Source: Marinobacter sp.
GTDB taxonomy: Bacteria; Pseudomonadota; Gammaproteobacteria; Pseudomonadales; Oleiphilaceae
DNA length: 50,450 nucleotides
Direction: 5' to 3'
Assembly (NCBI RefSeq): GCF_014859525.1
Contig: NZ_JACUUB010000012.1
Span: forward strand, 1 to 50,450
Below, piece by piece: positions 1 to 8,779 of this stretch; position 1 is the first letter of the stretch, and each line of letters starts with the position of its first letter. The notes under the pieces were generated by a model, which searched no databases, was not told the origin of the DNA, and saw only the letters and a list, made by a program, of their open reading frames with translations. The translations under genes were made by a program, and so were the position numbers.

Positions 1-55
1 GAATACCGGCCTGTCACGCCGGGGGTCGCGGGTTCGAGTCCCGTCCGCTCCGCCA
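1..55 (+). tRNA. tRNA-Asp (GTC), 5' end cut by window edge
   Basis: The window opens inside a tRNA gene. The anticodon stem CCGG/CCGG surrounds the loop CTGTCAC (11-17), which gives anticodon GTC (13-15) and so aspartate. The T arm with GGTTCGAGTCC (31-41) follows, and the encoded CCA end lies at 53-55. The acceptor 5' strand and D arm lie outside the window. A short T-run follows directly after CCA. Identity rests on the anticodon and is secure; only the missing 5' part prevents a full cloverleaf check. Confidence 0.93.
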
Positions 56-90
56 TTTTTCTCCCCCTTTGTAGTTCCTCTGCTATCGCT

Positions 91-1131
91 CTACTCTCTG
101 TTTTTTGTCTTTCGGTGCTCTCCAGGGCTCAGGCCATACCAGCGCTGATACGCTTTGTGAAACGCCGGTGGATTGGCAAATCCCAGCAGCCATGCAATTT
201 CAGATAACGAGCTGTTGGTCTCTTGCAAATAGTCCTGAGCCAGTTGTTTTCGGGTGTCATCCAGCAAGTGCCGGAACCCCGTGCCTTCACTGGCAAGTTG
301 CCGTTGCAGTGTCCAGGGGGTTGTGCCCAGTCGCGTCGCCAGTGCCTCCAATGTGGGTGTTTCGCCCCTTAGTAGCGGTGTGATCAGGTATCTGGCCCGA
401 TCGGCAACGCTCCAGCCTTTGCGAATTTGCGTGAGCTCGTGATCACACCAGCTGGTCAGTTTCTCATGCATTCCCTTATGGGCCTGAAAAGGCGTTTGCA
501 GCCAAGCGCTGGGTTTGAGCCGTATCGAGTTCTCGGTGGCTCCAAATTCAACGGGGCACCGAAACCAGCTCTCGAACACGTCATCCAGTCCGATCGACGA
601 ATACTCAATACAGACTTGCTCAAGCACGTCGTAGCGCCCGGTCAGGTGTCGCGCCAGTTGAGTCCACGCCGCCAGGATCGAATCCACCACAAAGTAGTTG
701 TATCGGTTGTAGGGCTGAATTGAATAGAACCGGGCCGTGCGCTGCTCTGCGTTCAGTGTGGGTTCGCCCCGGGAGTTCTGGCTGGTTAACAGCGAATAGC
801 GGATCAGTGTGGCGAGCGCCTGCCCGACAGAGGGGGCCGCTTCCGCGGCCAGCCCCGCGATTCCGGCATCTACCGGGCGAGTCAGTGCCCCCATTCGAAG
901 GCCCAGGGCTGCGTTGCCAGTGGTCGTGATTGCAGCGTGGCCGAGGCGCATAAATCTGGGGATGCTGATCCTGGCGTCTGGTGATGCCAATCCCGAGTCA
1001 CTGAGGTGGAACTGTGCTTTCAGGTGTTCGGCATCGCCACCTTCTGCCGCTGTGGCGCGCAGGAGTACTGAGGCGTAAAGCAGGCTGATATCGCCGAGCG
1101 CGTTCTTTTTGGGTTGGGTTGTGAGTGTCAT
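91..1131 (-). CDS. AraC-family transcriptional regulator
   Basis: Encodes 346 residues. The N-terminal ~200 residues resemble the arabinose-binding-like domain (PF12625 type) found in OruR/ArgR-like AraC regulators, and the C-terminal ~100 residues form the double helix-turn-helix (ATRLGTTPWTLQRQLASEG, then SEIAWLLGFANPPAFHKAYQ). The length is normal for this subgroup. It is transcribed away from the dienoyl-CoA reductase gene, with a 140-base shared control region, so it may regulate that gene or its own promoter. The inducer is unknown. The family assignment is firm; the target is inference from position. Confidence 0.9.
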   Translation of the reverse strand: MTLTTQPKKNALGDISLLYASVLLRATAAEGGDAEHLKAQFHLSDSGLASPDARISIPRFMRLGHAAITTTGNAALGLRMGALTRPVDAGIAGLAAEAAPSVGQALATLIRYSLLTSQNSRGEPTLNAEQRTARFYSIQPYNRYNYFVVDSILAAWTQLARHLTGRYDVLEQVCIEYSSIGLDDVFESWFRCPVEFGATENSIRLKPSAWLQTPFQAHKGMHEKLTSWCDHELTQIRKGWSVADRARYLITPLLRGETPTLEALATRLGTTPWTLQRQLASEGTGFRHLLDDTRKQLAQDYLQETNSSLSEIAWLLGFANPPAFHKAYQRWYGLSPGEHRKTKNRE

Positions 1132-1235
1132 GGGCCTATTATGGCTGTTGTTTTAAGATAATAAAATGTTGCCTTTGGATATTGTTGGCTCGGGAGATGC
1201 TGGGTAGTGTAGCGCTATAACAACGGGAGCCTTGA

Positions 1236-3335
<2,100 letters not shown>

Positions 3336-3400
3336 TCACAAAACGTTGCAGTATTTCGCTGTGCTTCGGTTAAGCTCCGGCTAGACTAAAGGAACAATGG

Positions 3401-4708
3401 GTGGGCGGAAAACGGAACCTTTCGCCCGGCCCAGTCGTCCCTTTACAGGATCTTTCCGGAGCATGGAGATGGTGGATGGTTAATGCCGGCCCGGCAGCTG
3501 AGGGTTACTCGGCGGTTTTCTTTACGGAGGGCAGTCAGGTTGCCCGCCAGATGCGTTTGTCAGAATTTGGCGCGTTTCTGGATGGCTATGTGGGCCTGTC
3601 GGATCTCGCAGAGACCGAAGTGCGGGCAATTCTGGTTAACCTGAGCCCGGATCTTAACGTCCGTGAGCTGGTGTTCTTCCGGATCTGGTTTGACGAAGAG
3701 GGGCGGGCCGACAGCAATTGGAACGTTCCCATCGAAGCGCTGGCCGAAAAAGGTGCCAAAGGCCCTGACATGGGTGGCGGTCCGATCCGGTTGGTGTGCC
3801 GCAGTCAATGCCCCGATCCATCGTTTGCTGAAGAACTCTGGGATCCCGACATGACACCGGGCAGCAACCATTTCCAGACAATCCGCAAGGCAGTGATTGC
3901 CAATACCCTGCATTTTCAGAAAGCTGAACCTGAAGAAGAAAATATCCCGGTTTTGACTGCGTCCAGTCCTGATCCGTCTGCCGACGACGACAGCCGTGAC
4001 CGCGCGCGCCTGGCGCAACTGCTTCGGGAGCAGCGGCTTCGAATCAAGACATTGCAAAGCGTGCATCGTGATTCCCTGGCCGATCTCCAGCGGGAGCATC
4101 GCCTGGAAATACAAGCGCTGCGCAGTGATATGACCGCTCTTGAGCAGCGTTATGAGAGAGTAAGGCTGAGCAACGAGCAACTCAAAACACGTCTGTCACA
4201 ACGCAATGAGCAGTACCTGTCGATGCAGGAAAAAATGGCCGAAGGCGATGCCCGCCAGCGTCATGAAACCAACACCGATGCCGAAACCGTGCTGTTGCGA
4301 GAGCAGCTTGAGCGTAAACAGCGGGAGCTGGAGCTGCGAGACGAAAAAATCGTAAAACTTGAGCAGGAGAATCATGAGCTTAGGCATCGAGAACTGCCCG
4401 AGGACTCGTTGCTTGAGCAATTGCGCAGTCAAGTGGTCTTTTTGGTGGCCTATCACGCGGGTGTCGGCCATATCACCCTGCCTTACGCCGATATCGAAAC
4501 CTACTTCAATAACCCTCTGGCCTATGCCGCTGAGCGTTGTGGCATGAATGAGCCTGCCTATAAAGAATGGCTGGCGCATTACGAGCACCCGGTGTGCGGT
4601 CACCGTGATGATGACGGGGCGGCGTGCGCCGAGCCGATCATGCGGGTCACCCAGCCGGCAGAATTTGAGTCCGGAGTGGATGATCGCTGCGATCAACACA
4701 AAACCTGA
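3401..4708 (+). CDS. Unknown coiled-coil protein with Cys/His-rich tail
   Basis: Encodes 435 residues of no family I can name. The start is a GTG at 3401, supported by AAAGGA seven bases upstream. Residues 1-150 form a globular aromatic-rich domain (SGAWRWWMVNAGP). About 195-325 is a long charged coiled coil rich in Glu, Arg, Gln and Leu. The last ~90 residues form a second folded region ending in a possible metal site: CGH, a second Cys about 11 residues further, and a final CDQH. No signal peptide or membrane segment is seen, so it is probably cytoplasmic. It sits between fadH and nadK on the same strand, with about 110 bases to nadK. The pattern could suit a scaffold or DNA-associated protein, but no function is supported. 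Confidence 0.8.
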   Translation: MGGKRNLSPGPVVPLQDLSGAWRWWMVNAGPAAEGYSAVFFTEGSQVARQMRLSEFGAFLDGYVGLSDLAETEVRAILVNLSPDLNVRELVFFRIWFDEEGRADSNWNVPIEALAEKGAKGPDMGGGPIRLVCRSQCPDPSFAEELWDPDMTPGSNHFQTIRKAVIANTLHFQKAEPEEENIPVLTASSPDPSADDDSRDRARLAQLLREQRLRIKTLQSVHRDSLADLQREHRLEIQALRSDMTALEQRYERVRLSNEQLKTRLSQRNEQYLSMQEKMAEGDARQRHETNTDAETVLLREQLERKQRELELRDEKIVKLEQENHELRHRELPEDSLLEQLRSQVVFLVAYHAGVGHITLPYADIETYFNNPLAYAAERCGMNEPAYKEWLAHYEHPVCGHRDDDGAACAEPIMRVTQPAEFESGVDDRCDQHKT

Positions 4709-4821
4709 CGCGGATCTTTTTTCAGTATCTGCCAGAGATTCGTTAAACTGTGGTTCTGTTTCTCACGTATCAGGGTTGGCGCGGGCCTTTCCTGGCTTAT
4801 TCAGACACCACGGGATACTTC

Positions 4822-5706
4822 ATGGACCAGTTCAGGAACATCGGCATTATCGGGCGCATGGGTAGCGTCAAGGTGGTCGAATCGTTGCGGCAGTTGAAGA
4901 AATACCTCACCGCCAATAACTATCAGGTCATCATCGAAGAAGAGACCGCCACCATGATACCGGGCCACGGGTTGCAGGTGGCCAGCAAAAAGCTCCTTGG
5001 CGAAATTTGCGATCTGGTCATCGTGGTGGGGGGTGATGGCAGTCTGCTGGGCGCGGCCCGGGAACTGGCTAAATCCAAAATCCCCATTCTTGGCGTAAAC
5101 CGTGGTCGGCTCGGCTTCCTCACCGATATTTCGCCCTCGGATCTGGAAGAGCGCCTTGGCCAGGTGCTGGCGGGTGAGTACATTGAGGAATCCCGCTTCC
5201 TGCTCGACGGCCACGTCGAGCGCAATGGCCAGCCTCTGGGCTTTGGCTCCGCCTTGAACGACGTAGTTCTGCACCCCGGTAAATCGACCCGGATGATCGG
5301 TTTTGATCTGTATGTGGATGGTCACTTTGTTTACAGTCAACGCTCTGATGGCCTGATTGTATCGACGCCGACCGGGTCCACGGCTTATTCGCTCTCCGCC
5401 GGTGGCCCCATCATGCACCCAAAGCTGGATGCCATCGTGCTGGTGCCCATGTTCCCTCACACTCTGAGCAGTCGTCCGATCGTGGTGGATGGCAAGAGCG
5501 AGATCAAACTGGTGATCGGGGAGACCAACGAGACCTATCCGCAGATCAGTTTTGATGGCCAGATGAACATCGCTTGTGCGCCGGGCGACATCATCCGCAT
5601 CACCAAGAAGCCCTTCAAGGTCCGTCTGATCCACCCGACCGATCACAATTTCTATGCCACCTGCCGTGACAAGCTGGGGTGGGCAAGCGAAATAGCAGCG
5701 AGTTGA
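4822..5706 (+). CDS. nadK: NAD kinase
   Basis: Phosphorylates NAD to NADP using ATP (or polyphosphate) in the cytoplasm. The protein has 294 residues, the usual size. The diagnostic GGDG motif is at about 69-72 (VVGGDGSLLGAAR), followed by NRGRLGFLTD, the NDVV segment, and TPTGSTAYSLSAGGPI, which holds the nucleotide-binding loop. I start at the ATG at 4822 (MDQFRNIGIIG) because family members begin here. An upstream in-frame start at 4750 would add 24 unlikely residues. The phosphatase gene starts three bases after the stop codon, which implies cotranscription. Confidence 0.97.
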   Translation: MDQFRNIGIIGRMGSVKVVESLRQLKKYLTANNYQVIIEEETATMIPGHGLQVASKKLLGEICDLVIVVGGDGSLLGAARELAKSKIPILGVNRGRLGFLTDISPSDLEERLGQVLAGEYIEESRFLLDGHVERNGQPLGFGSALNDVVLHPGKSTRMIGFDLYVDGHFVYSQRSDGLIVSTPTGSTAYSLSAGGPIMHPKLDAIVLVPMFPHTLSSRPIVVDGKSEIKLVIGETNETYPQISFDGQMNIACAPGDIIRITKKPFKVRLIHPTDHNFYATCRDKLGWASEIAAS

Positions 5707-5708
5707 TT

Positions 5709-6722
5709 ATGGTGGGTAACACGACAGCCGCGAGCCGCGGCTACGACATCATCGGTGACATTCACGGTTGCGCCCATACCCTGGAGCGACTGCTTGAACA
5801 GATGGGCTATCGCAAACGGAACGGCATCTACCAGCATCCCCGGCGGCAGGCCATCTTTATTGGCGATATCATCGACCGTGGCCCGCGAATCCGTGAATCG
5901 CTGCATCTGGTCCGAGATATGGTTGAGCACGGCGCTGCCCAAATCGTCATGGGTAATCATGAATACAACGCACTCGGTTACTGCACTCGTGCCCGGCCTG
6001 GCAGTGGCAAGCAGTTCCTGCGTGAGCATAATGCCCGTCACGACCGACTGATCAAGGAAACGCTTGAGCAGTTTGATGCGTACCCCTATGAGTGGAATGA
6101 GTTCCTGGAGTGGTTTTACACCATTCCTTTGTTCATTGAAGAAGACCACTTTCGGGCAGTACACGCCTGCTGGGACCAGGAGTTGATCGATAAATTCCGG
6201 CAGAGCCAGGGGGGCGCCTGTATTGACGAGGACTTCCTGCACGCGTCGGCGGCGATCGAGTCCTTTGCTGGCCAGGTGATGGATACACTGCTCCGGGGTA
6301 CCGACCTTCGGTTGCCTGAGGGTGTTAAAATCACAGGCCGCGATGGCTACGTGCGGGAGTTTTTCCGTACCAAATTCTGGGCCGACAATCCGGCCACTTA
6401 CGCCGATGTTGTCTTTCAACCGGACCCGTTACCGCCAGAGGTGGCGCGCATGGAGCTTCAGGATCACGAACTCAAGCAGCTGATTACCTATTCACAGGAT
6501 GCACCACCGGTCTTTGTCGGGCACTACTGGATGGAAGGTGAGCCCGCTCCGTTAAAGCCGAACGTGGCCTGTATCGACTACAGCGCCGTAAAATATGGCA
6601 AGTTGGTGGCGTATCGGTTAGACGACGAGAAGGCACTATCCCGGGATAAATTTGTCTGGGTAGATGTAGATCGGCCAGAGCAGTCGGATTACCCCACCAG
6701 CGAAGACAGTGTCGCGCGGTAA
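5709..6722 (+). CDS. PPP-family metallophosphoesterase
   Basis: A 337-residue calcineurin-like phosphoesterase with all metal-binding blocks of the PPP family: GDIHG (16-20), GDIIDRGP (52-59), GNHE (82-85) and a late VGHYW block. The substrate cannot be read from sequence. Relatives include diadenosine tetraphosphatases and bacterial protein phosphatases, and this size and motif set is annotated broadly as metallophosphatase. The ATG at 5709 follows the nadK stop by two bases, and the rhomboid gene begins 11 bases after its stop. It therefore belongs to a nadK operon, an order I recall from Pseudomonas. A role linked to nucleotide or NADP metabolism is inference. Confidence 0.9.
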   Translation: MVGNTTAASRGYDIIGDIHGCAHTLERLLEQMGYRKRNGIYQHPRRQAIFIGDIIDRGPRIRESLHLVRDMVEHGAAQIVMGNHEYNALGYCTRARPGSGKQFLREHNARHDRLIKETLEQFDAYPYEWNEFLEWFYTIPLFIEEDHFRAVHACWDQELIDKFRQSQGGACIDEDFLHASAAIESFAGQVMDTLLRGTDLRLPEGVKITGRDGYVREFFRTKFWADNPATYADVVFQPDPLPPEVARMELQDHELKQLITYSQDAPPVFVGHYWMEGEPAPLKPNVACIDYSAVKYGKLVAYRLDDEKALSRDKFVWVDVDRPEQSDYPTSEDSVAR

Positions 6723-6733
6723 GAATCAACGAG

Positions 6734-7414
6734 GTGCACTTGGATCAACAAACATCTTCTCCGGTTACGCCGAGCGGACGCTGGCAACCGACACCACGGC
6801 ATGCACCCTTTGTGGTTGCGATCATCGCGATTGCTCTGGTGATGGTATGGCTCACCTCGATGGGGCAGAACTCCGTAGCCGCCGCAATGATGATTGTGGA
6901 TCCGCGAGCATTTCCCTGGGATGTGTTCAGTTCCTTGAATGGGCGGCTGGATGCGCTGTCAGCAACGCTGGCCAGTGGCCAGATCTGGCGACTGATTACC
7001 CCGGATTTTTTGCACTTTAGCTGGACCCACATCATTTTCAATTCTGTGATCTTGTGGTTTTTGGGGAGTCAAATCGAATGGATTGACGGCAAGGGCCGTC
7101 TTCTGGCTCTGTTTTTGGTAACGAGCCTGGGTTCAAACGGTCTGCAGTATCTGGTGTCGGGGCCATTGTTTGGCGGCTTGTCTGGCGTCGTCTACGGGAT
7201 ATTGGGTTACTGCTGGATCAGCCAGAGGCGCTGGCCGCGATTCCAGTTCCCGCCTGCCCTGGTGACCTTCGCACTGGTGTGGATGGTTATCGGCTTTACA
7301 CCCATCCCTGAAATGATAGGCGTGGGGCGCATGGCGAACGAAGCCCATCTTGGCGGTTTTATCTCTGGCCTGGCTTTGGCCGTCATCATGCCGCTGCGGC
7401 GCAGAGCAAGGTAG
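6734..7414 (+). CDS. Rhomboid-family intramembrane serine protease
   Basis: A 226-residue inner-membrane protein with about six hydrophobic segments. The catalytic serine lies in GGLSGVVYG (about residue 150), and the histidine in NEAHLGGFISG (about 204) completes the Ser-His dyad. The HFSWTHIIFNSVILW block is the typical N-box region of rhomboids. The family cleaves membrane proteins within the bilayer; the target here is unknown. The start is a GTG at 6734, with a TTG at 6740 as alternative because GAGGTG at 6731-6736 could be its ribosome site. It is the third gene of the nadK group. Confidence 0.92.
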   Translation: MHLDQQTSSPVTPSGRWQPTPRHAPFVVAIIAIALVMVWLTSMGQNSVAAAMMIVDPRAFPWDVFSSLNGRLDALSATLASGQIWRLITPDFLHFSWTHIIFNSVILWFLGSQIEWIDGKGRLLALFLVTSLGSNGLQYLVSGPLFGGLSGVVYGILGYCWISQRRWPRFQFPPALVTFALVWMVIGFTPIPEMIGVGRMANEAHLGGFISGLALAVIMPLRRRAR

Positions 7415-7426
7415 CTGGACGAAAAA

Positions 7427-7448
7427 AGCCCCGCACACTGGCGGGGCT
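7427..7448. terminator. GC-rich hairpin after rhomboid gene
   Basis: A perfect 8-base-pair stem (AGCCCCGC / GCGGGGCT) with a 6-base loop begins 13 bases after the rhomboid stop codon. The uninterrupted T-run, however, lies on the minus strand (six A's upstream on the plus strand), while the plus strand downstream reads GAAAAAG. The polarity is therefore wrong for a plus-strand terminator unless Rho or the next hairpin helps. Confidence 0.45.
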
Positions 7449-7477
7449 GAAAAAGAGCTTATAGCTCCTGATGAGAG

Positions 7478-7507
7478 ACCAAATGTCACGACGTTCCGTC
7501 ATTTGGT
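7478..7507 (+). terminator. Inverted repeat with short T-run before yeaC
   Basis: ACCAAATG and CATTTGGT form an 8-base-pair stem around a 14-base loop, followed by GTTTT. This could be a weak terminator for the nadK operon in the correct direction, or a protein-binding dyad. It lies just upstream of the Fur-like palindrome at 7513. Confidence 0.35.
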
Positions 7508-7512
7508 GTTTT

Positions 7513-7531
7513 AATGATAATTGTTATCATT
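7513..7531 (+). promoter_or_regulatory. Fur-box-like palindrome upstream of yeaC
   Basis: AATGATAATTGTTATCATT is a perfect 8-3-8 inverted repeat. It matches 14 of 16 positions of the overlapping part of the E. coli Fur consensus (AATGATAATCATTATC). It lies 56 bases before the yeaC start, a normal operator position. Fur binding would make yeaC, and perhaps the following genes, iron-responsive. The match is seen in the sequence; regulation is inference. Confidence 0.6.
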
Positions 7532-7587
7532 TGCGTCTGTCAAACGGATTTGCCGAGCTTTTTATGAATCATTTTTCAGGAGGCGTT

Positions 7588-7878
7588 ATGACCTACGACG
7601 AATTGATCGAGCGGTTGGATCCGATGGTGTACCGCAATCTCAAACAGTCCATCGAATTGGGTAAGTGGCCAGACGGCCGCGCGATGTCTCGGGAGCAGCG
7701 CGCGATCAGCCTTGAAGCGGTCATATACTACGAGAACAAGCACAACATTCCGGAAGAGCAGCGGGTTGGTTATCTGGATCGTGGTGAGAAAGCAGGCACA
7801 GCCTGCGATCCCTCAGTACAGTTCAGCACGCGGAAAAAAGACGTAGACCCGGATCAGTTTGTTGAGGTCAAGGTTTGA
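7588..7878 (+). CDS. yeaC: YeaC family (DUF1315) protein
   Basis: A 96-residue cytoplasmic protein of unknown function. MTYDELIERLDPMVYRNLKQ followed by GKWPDGR, LEAVIYYENKHNIPEEQRVGY is the family signature. The ATG at 7588 is chosen because a perfect AGGAGG (7578-7583) precedes it; a longer reading from 7471 would lie across the palindromes. The stop overlaps the TTG start of the DUF2797 gene (TTGA), so the two are probably translationally coupled. A Fur-like operator lies upstream. Confidence 0.9.
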   Translation: MTYDELIERLDPMVYRNLKQSIELGKWPDGRAMSREQRAISLEAVIYYENKHNIPEEQRVGYLDRGEKAGTACDPSVQFSTRKKDVDPDQFVEVKV

Positions 7879-8711
7879 GTGTGCCCATCGATGTTACCGG
7901 CAGGCTGAGAAAAATGCCGGCTAAGGCGGGAAGCCCAGTGTCCTATGCGCTTAAGGTCGGCGATACTGAGGTTCCCCTGAACGAGTTGATCGGTCGTAAG
8001 GTCCGTCTGGATTATGACGGCATCATTCGCTGTATTCATTGTGACCGGACCACCAAAAAGAGCTTCAGCCAGGGCTTCTGCTATCCCTGTTTTCGGAAGC
8101 TTGCGGCCTGTGACAGCTGTATCATGAGCCCGGAGAAGTGCCATTTCCACCTGGGCACTTGTCGGGAGCCGGAATGGGGTGAGCGCAATTGCATGGTGGA
8201 GCACGTGGTCTACCTGGCTAATTCCAGCGGCCTGAAGGTGGGCATTACCCGGAGCTCCCAGGTGCCCACTCGCTGGATTGATCAGGGTGCAGTGGATGCC
8301 ATTCCCATGCTTCGTGTCTCCAGCCGGTACCTGTCGGGTTTGGTGGAAGTGGCTTGCAAACAACATGTGGCAGATCGCACCAACTGGCGAGCCATGCTCA
8401 AGGGTGACGTGCCGGAGCTGGACCTGTTGGAGGAGCGGCGGCGCATATTGACGTTGATTGAAGGCGATCTGGCGACTCTGAAACAGCACCACGGTGACGA
8501 CAGCATCAACGTGGTGGATGAAGCCTCATTAAGTCTGGGTTACCCGGTGGATGTGTGGCCGTCGAAAGTGAAAACCCACAACCTGGACAAAACACCGGAA
8601 GTGGAAGGGCTGCTTGAGGGGATCAAGGGCCAGTATCTGATGCTGGATACCGGCGTCATCAATATCCGAAAATTCACCGGTTACGAAGTCCGGTTCCGGG
8701 TTCTTGACTGA
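7875..8711 (+). CDS. DUF2797 family protein with Cys-rich zinc-like region
   Basis: A 278-residue protein of unknown function. Residues about 53-110 carry a dense set of cysteines (CIHC, CYPC, CDSC, CHFH, C in GTCREPEWGERNC), which suggests one or two structural zinc sites. Immediately after, VVYLANSSGLKVGITR with RWIDQGA recalls the GIY-YIG nuclease core (VYLL...KVGIT...R), a faint resemblance that I infer and cannot test. The start is TTG 7875 overlapping the yeaC stop; GTG 7881 is an alternative. It lies between yeaC and pepN, an order I recall from Pseudomonas. Confidence 0.87.
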   Translation: MSVPIDVTGRLRKMPAKAGSPVSYALKVGDTEVPLNELIGRKVRLDYDGIIRCIHCDRTTKKSFSQGFCYPCFRKLAACDSCIMSPEKCHFHLGTCREPEWGERNCMVEHVVYLANSSGLKVGITRSSQVPTRWIDQGAVDAIPMLRVSSRYLSGLVEVACKQHVADRTNWRAMLKGDVPELDLLEERRRILTLIEGDLATLKQHHGDDSINVVDEASLSLGYPVDVWPSKVKTHNLDKTPEVEGLLEGIKGQYLMLDTGVINIRKFTGYEVRFRVLD

Positions 8712-8779
8712 GCCCACACGTTTTTCTTCTGGCTCGCGCCCTGTGTGTCGGGTCAGGACACCTTTTTTGGAGAGTGTGA

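Noticed and set aside
7427..7448. Hairpin after the rhomboid gene as a normal plus-strand terminator
   Set aside because: The T-run is on the wrong strand; it is listed with low confidence only.
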